Assembly (NCBI RefSeq): GCF_003952485.1
Contig: NZ_CP034447.1
Span: 682,001-746,000 of the forward strand
Origin: Mesorhizobium sp. M1E.F.Ca.ET.045.02.1.1
GTDB taxonomy: Bacteria > Pseudomonadota > Alphaproteobacteria > Rhizobiales > Rhizobiaceae
Direction of reading: 5' to 3'
DNA: 64,000 nt
This document shows, in pieces, positions 1-8,762 of the stretch; positions within the stretch are counted from its first letter, which is position 1, and each line of letters opens with the position of its first letter. The translations under genes were made by a program, and so were the position numbers. The notes under the pieces were generated by a model. The model made no database searches. It was given only the letters and a program-made list of their open reading frames with translations, and was not told the origin of the DNA.

Positions 1-1043
1 TTGGTGGCGCCGCTCACCGCGACGAAATCACGCGTCAAAAAGGCATCGACCGGCTTGCCAGCCTTTACCTGTTGCAGAGCTGCAGCATCGAGACAGCCGA
101 CGATGCGGTTTGACGCGTCGATGGCAAAACTCATGGCCTCGGGATGCTCGGCGTCGCCGACGATCCATGCCGAACCATCGCCCGACACCGTCGAACCGGT
201 GCGCATCACCGACCGTGCGTCAAACAATCGCGACCGATCGACTTCGCGCGTGAAGGCGGCGACATAATCGCTGCCTGGTTCGAGCACGATCGATTGCGGT
301 GTTCCCTCGCGCACCAACTCGCCTTCGGACATGATGGCGATGCGCGTTCCGAGTTTCAGCGCCTCCTGGAAGTCATGAGTGATGAAGAGGATGGTCTTCT
401 TCAGCGTGCGCTGCAGCCGCAGCAACTCATCCTGCATCTCGGTCCTGATCAGCGGGTCAAGGGCGCTGAAGGCTTCGTCCATTATGAGGACGTCGGCATC
501 GGTCGCCAGGGCCCGCGCCAAGCCGACACGCTGGCGCATGCCGCCGGAGAGTTCATGCGGGCGATGATAGGCCCATTTGGCGAGACCGACGATCGCCAGC
601 ACCTCTTCAGCGCGCCTTCGTCGCTGCGCGGCGGAAACGCCACGCAACTTCAGGCCGAATTCGGCATTTTCGATCACCGATTTGTTTGGCAACAAGGCAA
701 AATGCTGGAAGACCATGGAGATGCGCGTGCGCCGCAATTCGCGAAGCGCGTCCTCGCGCAGCGGCACGATGTCGATATCGTCGAGCAGGATCTTGCCTGC
801 CGTTGGTTCGTTCAGCCGGTTGATGCAACGCGCCAGCGTCGATTTGCCGGACCCCGAAAGGCCCATGACCATGTAGATGGCGCCCGAGGGAACGGAAAGC
901 GAGACGTTGTTCAGACCGACGACGGCGTCGGTCTCCGCAAGGACACGAGCCTTATCCGCGCCGGTGGCGAGCAGCGTCATGGCTCTGGTGGGTGAAGGGG
1001 CGAAAATCTTATACAGATTCTCTACTCTCAATCGCTCTGTCAC
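1..1043 (-). CDS. Quaternary-amine (glycine betaine/proline-type) ABC transporter ATPase, 3' end outside window
   Basis: ATPase of an osmolyte or quaternary-amine importer (ProV/OpuAA type). The reverse strand reads open from a GTG at 1043, preceded by GGGAG, through the window edge (about 347 codons). Walker A GLSGSGKST lies at about residues 61-69. An ELSGGMRQRV signature, a Walker B ending DEAFSALDP and a switch His in ITHDF follow. The tail after about residue 270 (SRLFDARSVM onward) looks like the start of the CBS-type regulatory region of this family. It lies 208 bp downstream of the NIPSNAP gene on the same strand, so it may belong to the monooxygenase operon or have its own promoter. 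A TTG further upstream is a weaker alternative start. Its partner permease and binding protein would be outside the window. Substrate inferred: a quaternary ammonium compound. Confidence 0.9.
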   Translation of the reverse strand, partial: MTERLRVENLYKIFAPSPTRAMTLLATGADKARVLAETDAVVGLNNVSLSVPSGAIYMVMGLSGSGKSTLARCINRLNEPTAGKILLDDIDIVPLREDALRELRRTRISMVFQHFALLPNKSVIENAEFGLKLRGVSAAQRRRRAEEVLAIVGLAKWAYHRPHELSGGMRQRVGLARALATDADVLIMDEAFSALDPLIRTEMQDELLRLQRTLKKTILFITHDFQEALKLGTRIAIMSEGELVREGTPQSIVLEPGSDYVAAFTREVDRSRLFDARSVMRTGSTVSGDGSAWIVGDAEHPEAMSFAIDASNRIVGCLDAAALQQVKAGKPVDAFLTRDFVAVSGAT

Positions 1044-1251
1044 CAATGGCTCCCATGTTTCAACGATACGGATGTTCCCGATCCGCAATTTTTTGACGAG
1101 GATCAATTAAGGGGCATGTCAGCGAGATCGTCTTCCGCGAACACGGAGGATTTTTGCCCCTCCCCTTCCTCCGATCCGAGGTGCGTTAATGGCAGTTCAA
1201 CTCCACCGTGCGCGGTTGGCTTCAGCGTTTTGCCTTACCCTCCCCTTGGTC

Positions 1252-1566
1252 CTATTGGAGTGGCGAAAAATCGGTCGGCAGAAGGATACGGTTTTCCGCG
1301 CTTTCGATCAGCGCCGTCAGTTTCGGAATGAAGACCCGCCAGCGCGAATCTTCCGACAACGTGCGCCGGCGCGCGACGCGATCGGCGAAATCGGCATATC
1401 GCCACAGATGGACCACCTGGTTCAGCGCCCCGACCTCGGTGACGAAATAGCCGATCAGTCCGCCGAGAATCGGTTCCTGGATTGCCAGCCCCTCCTCGCG
1501 CACAAGCTTCAGATATTCGGAGGTTTTGCCCGATCTTATGCGATAGATACGCTCTTCAACGATCAT
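1252..1566 (-). CDS. NIPSNAP family protein
   Basis: A 104-residue protein of the NIPSNAP/dimeric alpha-beta barrel family. It begins MIVEERIYRIRSGK, has a conserved central LIGYF segment, and a VVHLWRYADFADR stretch typical of the family. No catalytic motif is recognisable. Its ATG overlaps the stop of the upstream alpha/beta hydrolase gene by 4 bp, so the two are translationally coupled. Members often sit beside flavin monooxygenase and hydrolase genes in catabolic operons, where their role is poorly defined. A role in handling a reactive intermediate of the monooxygenase pathway is a guess from position only. Confidence 0.85.
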   Translation of the reverse strand: MIVEERIYRIRSGKTSEYLKLVREEGLAIQEPILGGLIGYFVTEVGALNQVVHLWRYADFADRVARRRTLSEDSRWRVFIPKLTALIESAENRILLPTDFSPLQ

Positions 1567-2372
1567 TTCACGGTCTCCGGCACGGTCAAAAAATCCGCCA
1601 TCATCGATGCGACGAGATCGGGTGCTTCCGTCAGGATTGAATGCCGCAGCCCCGGAAGGACGCGGAGATCGGAGCCTGGGATGCGCTCATGCATATATCT
1701 TGCCATGCGCGGATTGGAGCCGGCATCCTCCTCGCCGGTTGCAATCAACGTCGGGCAGCGAATCTGGTCGAGAAAACCGCCGAAGTCGGTCTCAGCGAGA
1801 ACCCGGTAGGCAGAAGCGTAACAGTCCGGATCGTTCTGAGAATTTCGCTGCCTAAGCGTTGCGATCAGATCGGGATTCTTCTTCTGGAAATCCTCAGTCA
1901 GCCAACGCGACAGGGATGCGTCATAGTGCGATCCCGGTTCGCCGCTGCGAAGAGCGGCGAGGCGGGCGAGAACGCGCTCCCGCTCCTCGGGCGTGCGTCC
2001 CGCGACCGTCGAGAGGAGAATCAGGCGCTGAATGCGCGGAAGATGCGTCAGTGCCAACCGCTGTGCGATCAACCCGCCAAGCGAAAAACCGGCCAGATGG
2101 AAACGGTCGAAGCCGACACTGTCCGCCAACGCAAGTGTTTCGGCAACGAAATCGTCGATCTCGTAGCGGCCTTTGACGCGCGACGAGTTTCCGTGACCCC
2201 GTAGGTCGAACGTCAGGATGGTGAACCGATGCTTCAGCCGCTCGACGACCCCGCTCCAGGCTTCAAGGTAGGAACCGACACCGTGGATGAGCACCAGCGG
2301 CTCTGCCCCATTGCCGTCAACCCTATAGTTCAGGACCACATCTCCGACCGTATGACGCTGCGTATCAGTCAT
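1563..2372 (-). CDS. Alpha/beta fold hydrolase (TgnD-like candidate)
   Basis: A hydrolase of 269 residues. Oxyanion-hole motif VLIHGVGSYLEAW lies near residue 28, nucleophile elbow AGFSLGG near residue 98, the probable acid in GEEDAGSNP near 215, and the catalytic His in GLRHSILTEAP near 242. The ATG at 2372 follows the monooxygenase stop by 1 bp. An upstream in-frame ATG would run through the neighbour and was not chosen. General similarity is to 3-oxoadipate enol-lactonase-type hydrolases. In this operon the best candidate role is TgnD-like hydrolysis of an N-methylformamido-methylene-succinate to succinic semialdehyde, methylamine, formate and CO2. That substrate is inferred from neighbours, not from residues. 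Confidence 0.9.
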   Translation of the reverse strand: MTDTQRHTVGDVVLNYRVDGNGAEPLVLIHGVGSYLEAWSGVVERLKHRFTILTFDLRGHGNSSRVKGRYEIDDFVAETLALADSVGFDRFHLAGFSLGGLIAQRLALTHLPRIQRLILLSTVAGRTPEERERVLARLAALRSGEPGSHYDASLSRWLTEDFQKKNPDLIATLRQRNSQNDPDCYASAYRVLAETDFGGFLDQIRCPTLIATGEEDAGSNPRMARYMHERIPGSDLRVLPGLRHSILTEAPDLVASMMADFLTVPETVK

Positions 2373-2373
2373 C

Positions 2374-3453
2374 CTAATACCCTGCCGCGGCCAGTTGCTG
2401 GGTTTCGCGCTCGCGTTGCGCAAAGAAGGGCATGACCTCGTCTGTGAACAGGCGAAGCGTCTTCTTCTGCAGTTCGAAGGGCAGGTTGAAGCTGAGGCCG
2501 AGACAATATTGATCGACGCCAGCTGCTTCGTAGTCGAGCAGCTTCTCGATCACTTCGTCGGGCGTTCCGAACATCAGGTTCTTGTGGATATTTTCCGGGT
2601 TGTAGTTGTCGCGGCCCTTAACGCTTTCGAAGGGCACGGCCTCCGGGAAACCGTTCTTCACGGTGCCAATGTTCTGCATGAGGTTTTCGAAATAGCGACC
2701 ATAGTTCATGCTGTGCTCGACGGCGAGATTCCAGTCGTCGACCCTGTCGTAGACACAAGTGCGCCGCTGCATCATGAATTTTGGGCGTTTCACCTCGGGA
2801 TGATCGGCGACCGCCTTGTTGAACTTGCTGGCGAGCACGCCGATTTCCGCCGCCGGAAGCGAGAGCGGCGTGGAGAGGATGTTGGCGCCGATGCCGATCG
2901 CCCAGTCGAAGGTGCCAGGATCGCGGGCGGCGACCCAGATGCGAGGACCTCCCTTCTGCAGCGGCTTCGGCACCGAGGTCGCTCGCGGAAAATTCCAGTA
3001 CTGGCCCTCATGCGCATAGTCACCGGCCCAAAGCTTCTGGACCGCTGGCACCAGTTCCTTCATGTAGCCGACGCCCTCCTGCTGCTGGACGCCCGGCGCC
3101 ATTCGGTCGAACTCGTACTGATAGGCGCCGCGGGCGATGCCGAATTCCAGGCGCCCGTTCGTAAGGTGATCGCACAGTGCGGCTTCGCCAGCGAGACGGA
3201 TTGGATTCCAATAGGCGGCGGCAAGCGTTGCCGTTCCCAGGCGGATACGGCTCGTATGCTGGGATAGCCACGTGAGGATCTGAAACGGATTGGGTGATAT
3301 CGTGCACTCGATTGTGTGGTGCTCCGGCGTCCAGATCGTCTCAAACCCGCCGGCGTCCGCGATTTTGGCAAGTTGCAGCAGATTGTCCATTACGGCCGTC
3401 ATCGAGGTTTCTGGCGAGAAACGCTCCATGCCCAATGAGACGGCAAATTTCAT
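2374..3453 (-). CDS. LLM-class flavin-dependent monooxygenase, oxygenase component (TgnB-like candidate)
   Basis: A 359-residue bacterial-luciferase-like TIM barrel. It begins MKFAVSLGMERF; TIWTPEHHT near residue 40 and RIRLGTATL near residue 70 are characteristic family segments, and the GRLEFGIARGAYQYEF stretch carries the usual FMN-site region. The start at 3453 has an AGGGAG site 8 nt upstream; longer in-frame starts lack one. It uses reduced flavin and O2 and needs a reductase, supplied by the flavin reductase two genes upstream. The oxygenase, reductase, aldehyde dehydrogenase and alpha/beta hydrolase combination matches the trigonelline ring-opening pathway of Acinetobacter baylyi. Other LLM substrates (sulfonates, pyrimidines, amino-polycarboxylates) remain possible. 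Confidence 0.9.
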   Translation of the reverse strand: MKFAVSLGMERFSPETSMTAVMDNLLQLAKIADAGGFETIWTPEHHTIECTISPNPFQILTWLSQHTSRIRLGTATLAAAYWNPIRLAGEAALCDHLTNGRLEFGIARGAYQYEFDRMAPGVQQQEGVGYMKELVPAVQKLWAGDYAHEGQYWNFPRATSVPKPLQKGGPRIWVAARDPGTFDWAIGIGANILSTPLSLPAAEIGVLASKFNKAVADHPEVKRPKFMMQRRTCVYDRVDDWNLAVEHSMNYGRYFENLMQNIGTVKNGFPEAVPFESVKGRDNYNPENIHKNLMFGTPDEVIEKLLDYEAAGVDQYCLGLSFNLPFELQKKTLRLFTDEVMPFFAQRERETQQLAAAGY

Positions 3454-3494
3454 TTCAATCTCCCTTGGATGATTTGTCCCAGTGTTTCTGACGG

Positions 3495-5006
3495 TCAGCG
3501 CAGTCGAATGACAAAGGGATCCTGCATGGCGCCGGAATAGTCGATGACGACATTTTTTGCCCTGGAGAACTCGCGCATGACGTCGAAACCGCCACGCCTG
3601 CCGTAACCACTTTCCTTGAAGCCGCCATTTGCGGACATGCAGGCTGCTGACCGGTAGGTGTTGATCCAAACGGTACCCGCATCGATCCGGTTGGCGAAGC
3701 GCATCGCCCGGTCGATATTCTGGGTCCAGATCCCGGACGCGAGGCCGTAGCGTGTGTCGTTGGCGAGTTCGATCATGTCTTCTTCCGAGGAAAAGGGCAT
3801 GACACCAACGACCGGTCCGAAAAGCTCATCGCGCATGAAGGACATATCGTTCTTGGCGTCGATCATGACGGTCGGCTCGAAATACCAGCCGCGGGCGAGT
3901 TCTTCCGCCTGAGGACGGTTGCCGCCTGACGCGATCCGTGCCCCTTCCTTGACGCCCGAAGCAACGTAGGACTCAACTTTTGTCAGCTGCGCCGACAGGG
4001 CCAGCGGGCCGATATCCGTCTTGTCCTCCAATGGGTGGCCGACGGTGATGCGGTTGGTGCGTTGCACCAACGCTTCGATGAAGCGGTCGTAGACGCTGGC
4101 CTCCACGAAGCAGCGCGAGCCGGCGACGCAGGTCTGGCCCGCAGCTGCGAAGACGCCCGAAACGACCCCATTAACGGCCTTTTCGATATCAACGTCGGAA
4201 AAGATCACGTGGGGAGATTTGCCGCCGAGTTCCATCTGGCACTGCGCAAGGTTGGTCGCCGCGTTAGCAGCAATTTTACGGCCGGTATCCGTGCTGCCGG
4301 TGAAGACGTATTTTGCGATGCCCTTTTGCCGCGTCAGCGCGTCGCCGGTTACCGCACCCGTTCCCGAGACGACGTTGACAACGCCGGCCGGAAACCCCGC
4401 TTCCATGATTAGCTCGGCCAAGGCCAGCGTCGAGGCCGTCGCGTGCTCGGAAGGCTTGATGACGATGGTGTTGCCAATCGCCAAACAGGGAGCGAGCGTT
4501 CCTGTCAACATCATCAGCGGCGAGTTCCAGGGTGTGATCATGCCGACGACGCCGATCGGTTCGCGCATGTTGAAGTTGAGCTGGTCCAGCTTGTTGACCG
4601 GGATCGTATCGCCCTGCAGTTTGTCAGCCATGCCGGCAAAGTAAGTGTAAGAGTCCGGGATCGAGCGCATCTGCACCCGCATTTCTTTGATCAACTTCCC
4701 ATTGTCGCGTGTTTCGATCAGCGCCAGGTCGTCGGCATTGGCAAGAACCAGATCGGCCAGCTTGCGCACCAGCTTTCCGCGATCGGTCTGCGTCATACGT
4801 CGCCAGGCAGGATTGACGAATGCCTTTTGCGCCGCCTCAACCGCCAGTCGCACATCGTTGGCGTCGGCTTCCGCAAACTGATACCAGGCCTCCGCGGTGG
4901 TCGGGTCGAAACTGTCCAGGTAGCGACCGGATGTCGGTTCGACAAACCGGCCGTCGATAAAGAGGTTGAGGCGCATTCCCTCGAGCGATTTCACCGTCGT
5001 CTTCAT
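3495..5006 (-). CDS. Aldehyde dehydrogenase (TgnC-like candidate)
   Basis: An NAD(P)-dependent aldehyde dehydrogenase of 503 residues, normal family length. The cofactor region MITPWNSPLMM is followed by the FTGSTDTGRKIA loop, the catalytic Glu in MELGGKSPH near residue 265 and the nucleophilic Cys in AAGQTCVAGSR near residue 300. The start at 5006 has AGGAAG 7 nt upstream. It lies between the flavin reductase (20 bp upstream) and the monooxygenase (41 bp downstream), so it should oxidise the semialdehyde or hydroxylactone left after ring opening. In the Tgn scheme this is the dehydrogenase for the hydroxybutyrolactone product. The specific substrate is inferred. Confidence 0.92.
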   Translation of the reverse strand: MKTTVKSLEGMRLNLFIDGRFVEPTSGRYLDSFDPTTAEAWYQFAEADANDVRLAVEAAQKAFVNPAWRRMTQTDRGKLVRKLADLVLANADDLALIETRDNGKLIKEMRVQMRSIPDSYTYFAGMADKLQGDTIPVNKLDQLNFNMREPIGVVGMITPWNSPLMMLTGTLAPCLAIGNTIVIKPSEHATASTLALAELIMEAGFPAGVVNVVSGTGAVTGDALTRQKGIAKYVFTGSTDTGRKIAANAATNLAQCQMELGGKSPHVIFSDVDIEKAVNGVVSGVFAAAGQTCVAGSRCFVEASVYDRFIEALVQRTNRITVGHPLEDKTDIGPLALSAQLTKVESYVASGVKEGARIASGGNRPQAEELARGWYFEPTVMIDAKNDMSFMRDELFGPVVGVMPFSSEEDMIELANDTRYGLASGIWTQNIDRAMRFANRIDAGTVWINTYRSAACMSANGGFKESGYGRRGGFDVMREFSRAKNVVIDYSGAMQDPFVIRLR

Positions 5007-5026
5007 CGTCGCTTCCTGATTTCGGG

Positions 5027-6013
5027 TTAGTCTTGAATGGCCTGATGCCACGAACGGGCCTCGCCCTCGATCATTGCCAGTCGCCCGCCGTCGCCGGAAT
5101 CCACGTAGATGCCAAAGCGTTCCTGCTTGCGCTCGCGGACATAGCGGCGGAGCATCGCCCGCAATTCCCGGGTCGGGATGAGGTCATAGGGCAGCTTGTC
5201 AATGGCAAAGAACCGCAAGTCTTCCGGCAGGTCGCGCCCTTGTCCGCCATCGGCAAGTCGGGCGCGATAGATCAAATAACCGGGGTCGCAGTCGGCAACA
5301 TCGAAGATCGAGTAAAGAAAGGTGTTATCCGACAGCAGCTTGAGGGATTTGCCGTAGTCGAGCGGCAGTTCGCTGCCGGCCTTACGGCGTTTGGCCGTTG
5401 GCAGAGCCCAGCCACCGCTTCCATCCGCTCGCAGCAGGATCTCACCGCTGGCTTCGATCAGATAACCGATGATCATGTTGTGCGAGGCCAGCCAGCCGGA
5501 CGGCAGCGGATCCTTGACGCTGGCGTATCGGCCGCGGCAAAAGCCGAGCGGTGCTGAAGGGCTCGTACCGAAAGCCTGCACCTGGCCGATCAGGATGACA
5601 TGATCGCCTGCGTCGACCCTGTTGTAGATCGTGCAGTCGAACCAGGTAAGGCTGTCCGTCAAGATTGGCGCGCCGGTATGAACGCGGTCGTGATTGACGG
5701 ACTGGAATTTATCGGGGGATTTCGAGGCGAAGATCGCCGAGATGTCGACCTGTCCCTCATGTAGCAGGTTTACCGCAAAGGAATCCGCCGTCGTAAAGGC
5801 AGCAAAGCTTGACGCCGATTTTGCGACGCAGACCAGCAGCAGCGGCGGATCGAGCGAAACCGAGGTGAAGGAATTAGCCGTCATGCCGCGCGGATCGCCG
5901 TCCGTGTCCCGCGTTGTGATGATGGTGACGCCGGTGACAAAGGTTCCGAAAGCCCGACGCAACGCGATTGGGTCTATGGCCGTCGGAATCTTTGCGATTC
6001 CCGTGGTCAACAT
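5027..6013 (-). CDS. Flavin reductase with Nudix-like C-terminal extension (TgnA-like candidate)
   Basis: Reductase partner of the LLM monooxygenase, first gene of the operon. Residues about 15-165 form an HpaC/ActVB-type flavin reductase domain (ALRRAFGTFVTGVTIITT, RGMTANSFTSVSLDPPLLL, CRGRYASV). Typical stand-alone reductases end near residue 170. Here another 155 residues follow, with a strand pattern and GGWALPTAK segment reminiscent of a Nudix fold. The Nudix catalytic box (G-x5-E-x7-REUxEE) is absent, so hydrolysis is not expected. AGGAGG precedes the ATG at 6013. The extension may bind nucleotide or flavin or dock the oxygenase; this is inference. Confidence 0.88.
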   Translation of the reverse strand: MLTTGIAKIPTAIDPIALRRAFGTFVTGVTIITTRDTDGDPRGMTANSFTSVSLDPPLLLVCVAKSASSFAAFTTADSFAVNLLHEGQVDISAIFASKSPDKFQSVNHDRVHTGAPILTDSLTWFDCTIYNRVDAGDHVILIGQVQAFGTSPSAPLGFCRGRYASVKDPLPSGWLASHNMIIGYLIEASGEILLRADGSGGWALPTAKRRKAGSELPLDYGKSLKLLSDNTFLYSIFDVADCDPGYLIYRARLADGGQGRDLPEDLRFFAIDKLPYDLIPTRELRAMLRRYVRERKQERFGIYVDSGDGGRLAMIEGEARSWHQAIQD

Positions 6014-6157
6014 GGGATCAGCGCCTCCTGTTGGTTGATAGCGGGAAGGCTAATCGCAAGAAGAGCGACCTTCTTCCTTCATTCAGCCGGAAGAGCATGG
6101 AAAATATTGCTGCTGTTTGCGGTAAGAGACGAAGGGTGCCGATCCGCCGTCCGAGGG

Positions 6158-7972
6158 TCAGGTCGATTGATCTTCAGCCAAAGAACGACCTTCCGTGACA
6201 CCATGCAGGTGAATGGCCAATTCGATGGCAAAGCGCCGCTCTGGCGTCTCGACATCGATGCCGAACATTTCCTCGATTCGCGACAGGCGATAGCGCAGCG
6301 TGGTTACGTGCAGGCCCATCGCATCGGCGCAGGCGCCACTGCGGCAGCCCTCCCTCAGATAAGTCGACAGCGTTTTCAGATAGGGCGTGCCATGCTGGCG
6401 GTCATGGGCGGCGATGGCGCCGACGCTTTCCTGAACGAAAGCGCGTACGTCGTCGACACCCGCGGCCGCTACGAGCATCGGCAACGGCCCAAAATCCTGC
6501 CCGGACAGCGCACCGGTGCGACCGAACGAACGGGCGATGGCAATCATGCGGCTGCAGCGATCCCAAGCCAACGGATAATCCGTAAGGGTGGCACAGGCGT
6601 TGCTGGCGATGACGATCGGTTCTTCGTCAAAATATTGGCCAAGATCCGCTGCGATGCGCCGCATCAGTTTCGATGTCCGCTCCTGTTTCCAGACCTCGTC
6701 ATAGGGAATGAGGCACACCAGCCCGCCATCGATGGCCACGACGCACGCGGGAACGGAAGCTTGCTGCATGATACGAGCGAGACTGTGATGCAGATCGACG
6801 GACGTTCCGCCAAGATTCTTCGCGCTCTCGGGAAAGTCGACGACGACGATTTGCTGAGTCGTCATGAAATTGATGCCGAGCCGCTGGGCTCGCTGCTGGA
6901 CATCTGCCGCGTCGCGCCAACGCCGCTCCACCACCTCGAAGAAAAGCTCGGTCTGTGTGCGGGTTTCGAAACGGAATCGGATGAAACTGCGCATCATTTG
7001 GACGCTGAGCGCGAACTTGGCGCTGTCAAGCAGCAACTGGTCCAGATCGCTGAAGGCACGCGACGTGGAAAAGACGATCAATGCCCCGACAAGTTGGCGG
7101 TCGACCGTCAAGGGCTCGATGCGGGCGGCGAGATTGAGCCGGGAGCTGCCGTCATCGAGAAAAAGCGTCGCCCCGCTGTTGCCGCCCCGCTCAATTGTAT
7201 CGCGTGCTGCCTTTCCCAGTTGTCGGCTCAGCGGACCGGCCGCTGCTGATTGCCAAGCGGCATCATCGAACTGCACCTCGCTTGGCGAGCGGCCGGCGAT
7301 AATCTGGTTCGCAGTAAAATCGACGACGACGACCGGATTGGGCAGCAGGCTGCCGACCATCGCCGACAATGAAGAAACTGAGCCGTCTGCAAGCACGTGT
7401 TCAAGTAGGGAGGTGTGCGCCTTGAGCGCCTTTTGCAACCTGTCTCCGGCCTGCCGTTCGGCTTCCAGCCGCTGCTCCCTCTCGATCGCGATGGCGCCGA
7501 GATGGACGATCATACCCAGAAACGCCAAATCCTCTTCCGGGACCTCCATGATATCCCGCGACACAACGCTCAGCACCATTGGCCGGCCCTCGAAGTCGCT
7601 GCAGTTCATAGGCATGACGAGGACGGTACGGTAATCTCGCTCGAAAGCTTCGCGGCGATAACCTGGAAACTCCTCGGATTCGCGCACGTCGCGGATATAG
7701 ACCGGCTCGTTCCGCTTCAAGGCGATCAGCGAGGGGCTCGTCGCCAGTTCCCAACGGTCAGGGAGCGTTCGCTCGATCAACGTCGGATCATATCGAACCA
7801 TCACATGGGCATAACCATGAGCGGCATCGATCGACATGATCGAACCGAGCGTCCAGTTTGCATGGCGGCAGGCGGCGAAAACCAAGTGCTTCAGGATCAT
7901 GACAAGATCGCCGCCGGAATTGATCTCACTCGCGACATCTTTGAGAACCGAGATTTGCGCCTTCCTGTCCAC
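6158..7972 (-). CDS. GAF-domain PucR/CdaR-type transcriptional regulator
   Basis: A regulator of about 604 residues. The N-terminal 170 residues look like a GAF sensor domain (DLVMILKHLVFAACRHANW, then an ERTLPDRWELATSPSL region). A central region and a C-terminal PucR-type helix-turn-helix follow (TLSTYLREGC, then LHVTTLRYRLSRIEEMFG and a GVTEGRSLAEDQST tail). The GTG at 7972 has AGGGAG 5 nt upstream; an in-frame GTG at 7990 has no clear site. The gene ends 144 bp before the flavin reductase start on the same strand, so it is likely the local activator of that operon, with the aromatic or quaternary amine sensed through GAF. It is divergent from the DUF1185 gene across 165 bp, so it may control both. 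Confidence 0.85.
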   Translation of the reverse strand: MDRKAQISVLKDVASEINSGGDLVMILKHLVFAACRHANWTLGSIMSIDAAHGYAHVMVRYDPTLIERTLPDRWELATSPSLIALKRNEPVYIRDVRESEEFPGYRREAFERDYRTVLVMPMNCSDFEGRPMVLSVVSRDIMEVPEEDLAFLGMIVHLGAIAIEREQRLEAERQAGDRLQKALKAHTSLLEHVLADGSVSSLSAMVGSLLPNPVVVVDFTANQIIAGRSPSEVQFDDAAWQSAAAGPLSRQLGKAARDTIERGGNSGATLFLDDGSSRLNLAARIEPLTVDRQLVGALIVFSTSRAFSDLDQLLLDSAKFALSVQMMRSFIRFRFETRTQTELFFEVVERRWRDAADVQQRAQRLGINFMTTQQIVVVDFPESAKNLGGTSVDLHHSLARIMQQASVPACVVAIDGGLVCLIPYDEVWKQERTSKLMRRIAADLGQYFDEEPIVIASNACATLTDYPLAWDRCSRMIAIARSFGRTGALSGQDFGPLPMLVAAAGVDDVRAFVQESVGAIAAHDRQHGTPYLKTLSTYLREGCRSGACADAMGLHVTTLRYRLSRIEEMFGIDVETPERRFAIELAIHLHGVTEGRSLAEDQST

Positions 7973-8137
7973 AATCGCTCCCTGCGCCACGACCCGCTGA
8001 GTTAGGCATGCGCGGGAGCTGAATTCTACATCGTTTCGAAGTGCCGGCCATTCTGTTTTTCCTCCCTAACGAAGGAAGACATTCACCGTCGTTGCTCATT
8101 AGGTTGCGCCACAATCCAGCGAACAGATGAGGAATCC

Positions 8138-8728
8138 ATGGATCTCGGAGTGAGAAAGTTCTGCACATTCATCGAGGAATTATTCGTCGAGGGTGGCAAG
8201 AAAGCCGACCAACCGATCTCCATGGTGGTGGTCGCAGCCGTGTTGAGGAACCCGTGGGCCGGTCAAGGATTCGTTGAAAATTTGCGACCAGAGATTCTCC
8301 GGTTGGCGCCGGGTCTTGGCGCCGAAATGACCAAGCGATTGGTGGCGCTCTTGTCGGCGGATAAGGTCGAGGCTTACGGCAAGGCGGCTTCGGTCGGCAT
8401 CAATGGCGAGATCGAACATGCATCGGCGCTGATCCATACCTTGCGGTTCGGCAATATGTTCCGCACGGCGGTAGACGGCACGACCTATCTGAGCTTCACG
8501 AATACCCGCAACGGGCCAGGCGCCCTTCTTTCCCTGCCGATGACCCACAAGAGCGAAACCGGCAAACGCTCCCACTTCCTGACGGCCAACTTCCAGGTTC
8601 CGGACGCACCCGGTGCGGATGAGGTGCTGATCGCCATTGGCGCCTGTGATGGCGGGCGGGCGCATCCACGTATCGCCGACAGGTTCCAGGACATGGCGGA
8701 AATGGAAGCTGAGGGGCAGGCACGCTGA
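8138..8728 (+). CDS. Amino acid synthesis family protein (DUF1185)
   Basis: A 196-residue protein of the family named amino acid synthesis (PF06684, DUF1185). It opens MDLGVRKFCTFIEELFVEGG, has VAAVLRNPWAGQGF near residue 30, and GACDGGRAHPRI near the C-terminus, all matching the family. The family has no firmly established reaction. Its members usually lie in catabolic operons with flavin monooxygenases, ureidoacrylate-type hydrolases or amidases. GAGGA precedes the ATG. It is transcribed divergently from the PucR-type regulator and leads into a truncated hydroxyacid dehydrogenase 34 bp downstream. A link to the ring-cleavage operon across the shared promoter region is plausible. Confidence 0.85.
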   Translation: MDLGVRKFCTFIEELFVEGGKKADQPISMVVVAAVLRNPWAGQGFVENLRPEILRLAPGLGAEMTKRLVALLSADKVEAYGKAASVGINGEIEHASALIHTLRFGNMFRTAVDGTTYLSFTNTRNGPGALLSLPMTHKSETGKRSHFLTANFQVPDAPGADEVLIAIGACDGGRAHPRIADRFQDMAEMEAEGQAR

Positions 8729-8762
8729 GCTTCGTCTTTCGCAGCAATCCCGGGGCGCCGAA

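Noticed and set aside
144..995. Long plus-strand open frame opposite the ProV-type ATPase
   Set aside because: Its translation matches no family, while the opposite strand encodes a full ABC ATPase with all motifs. It is a GC-driven antisense frame.
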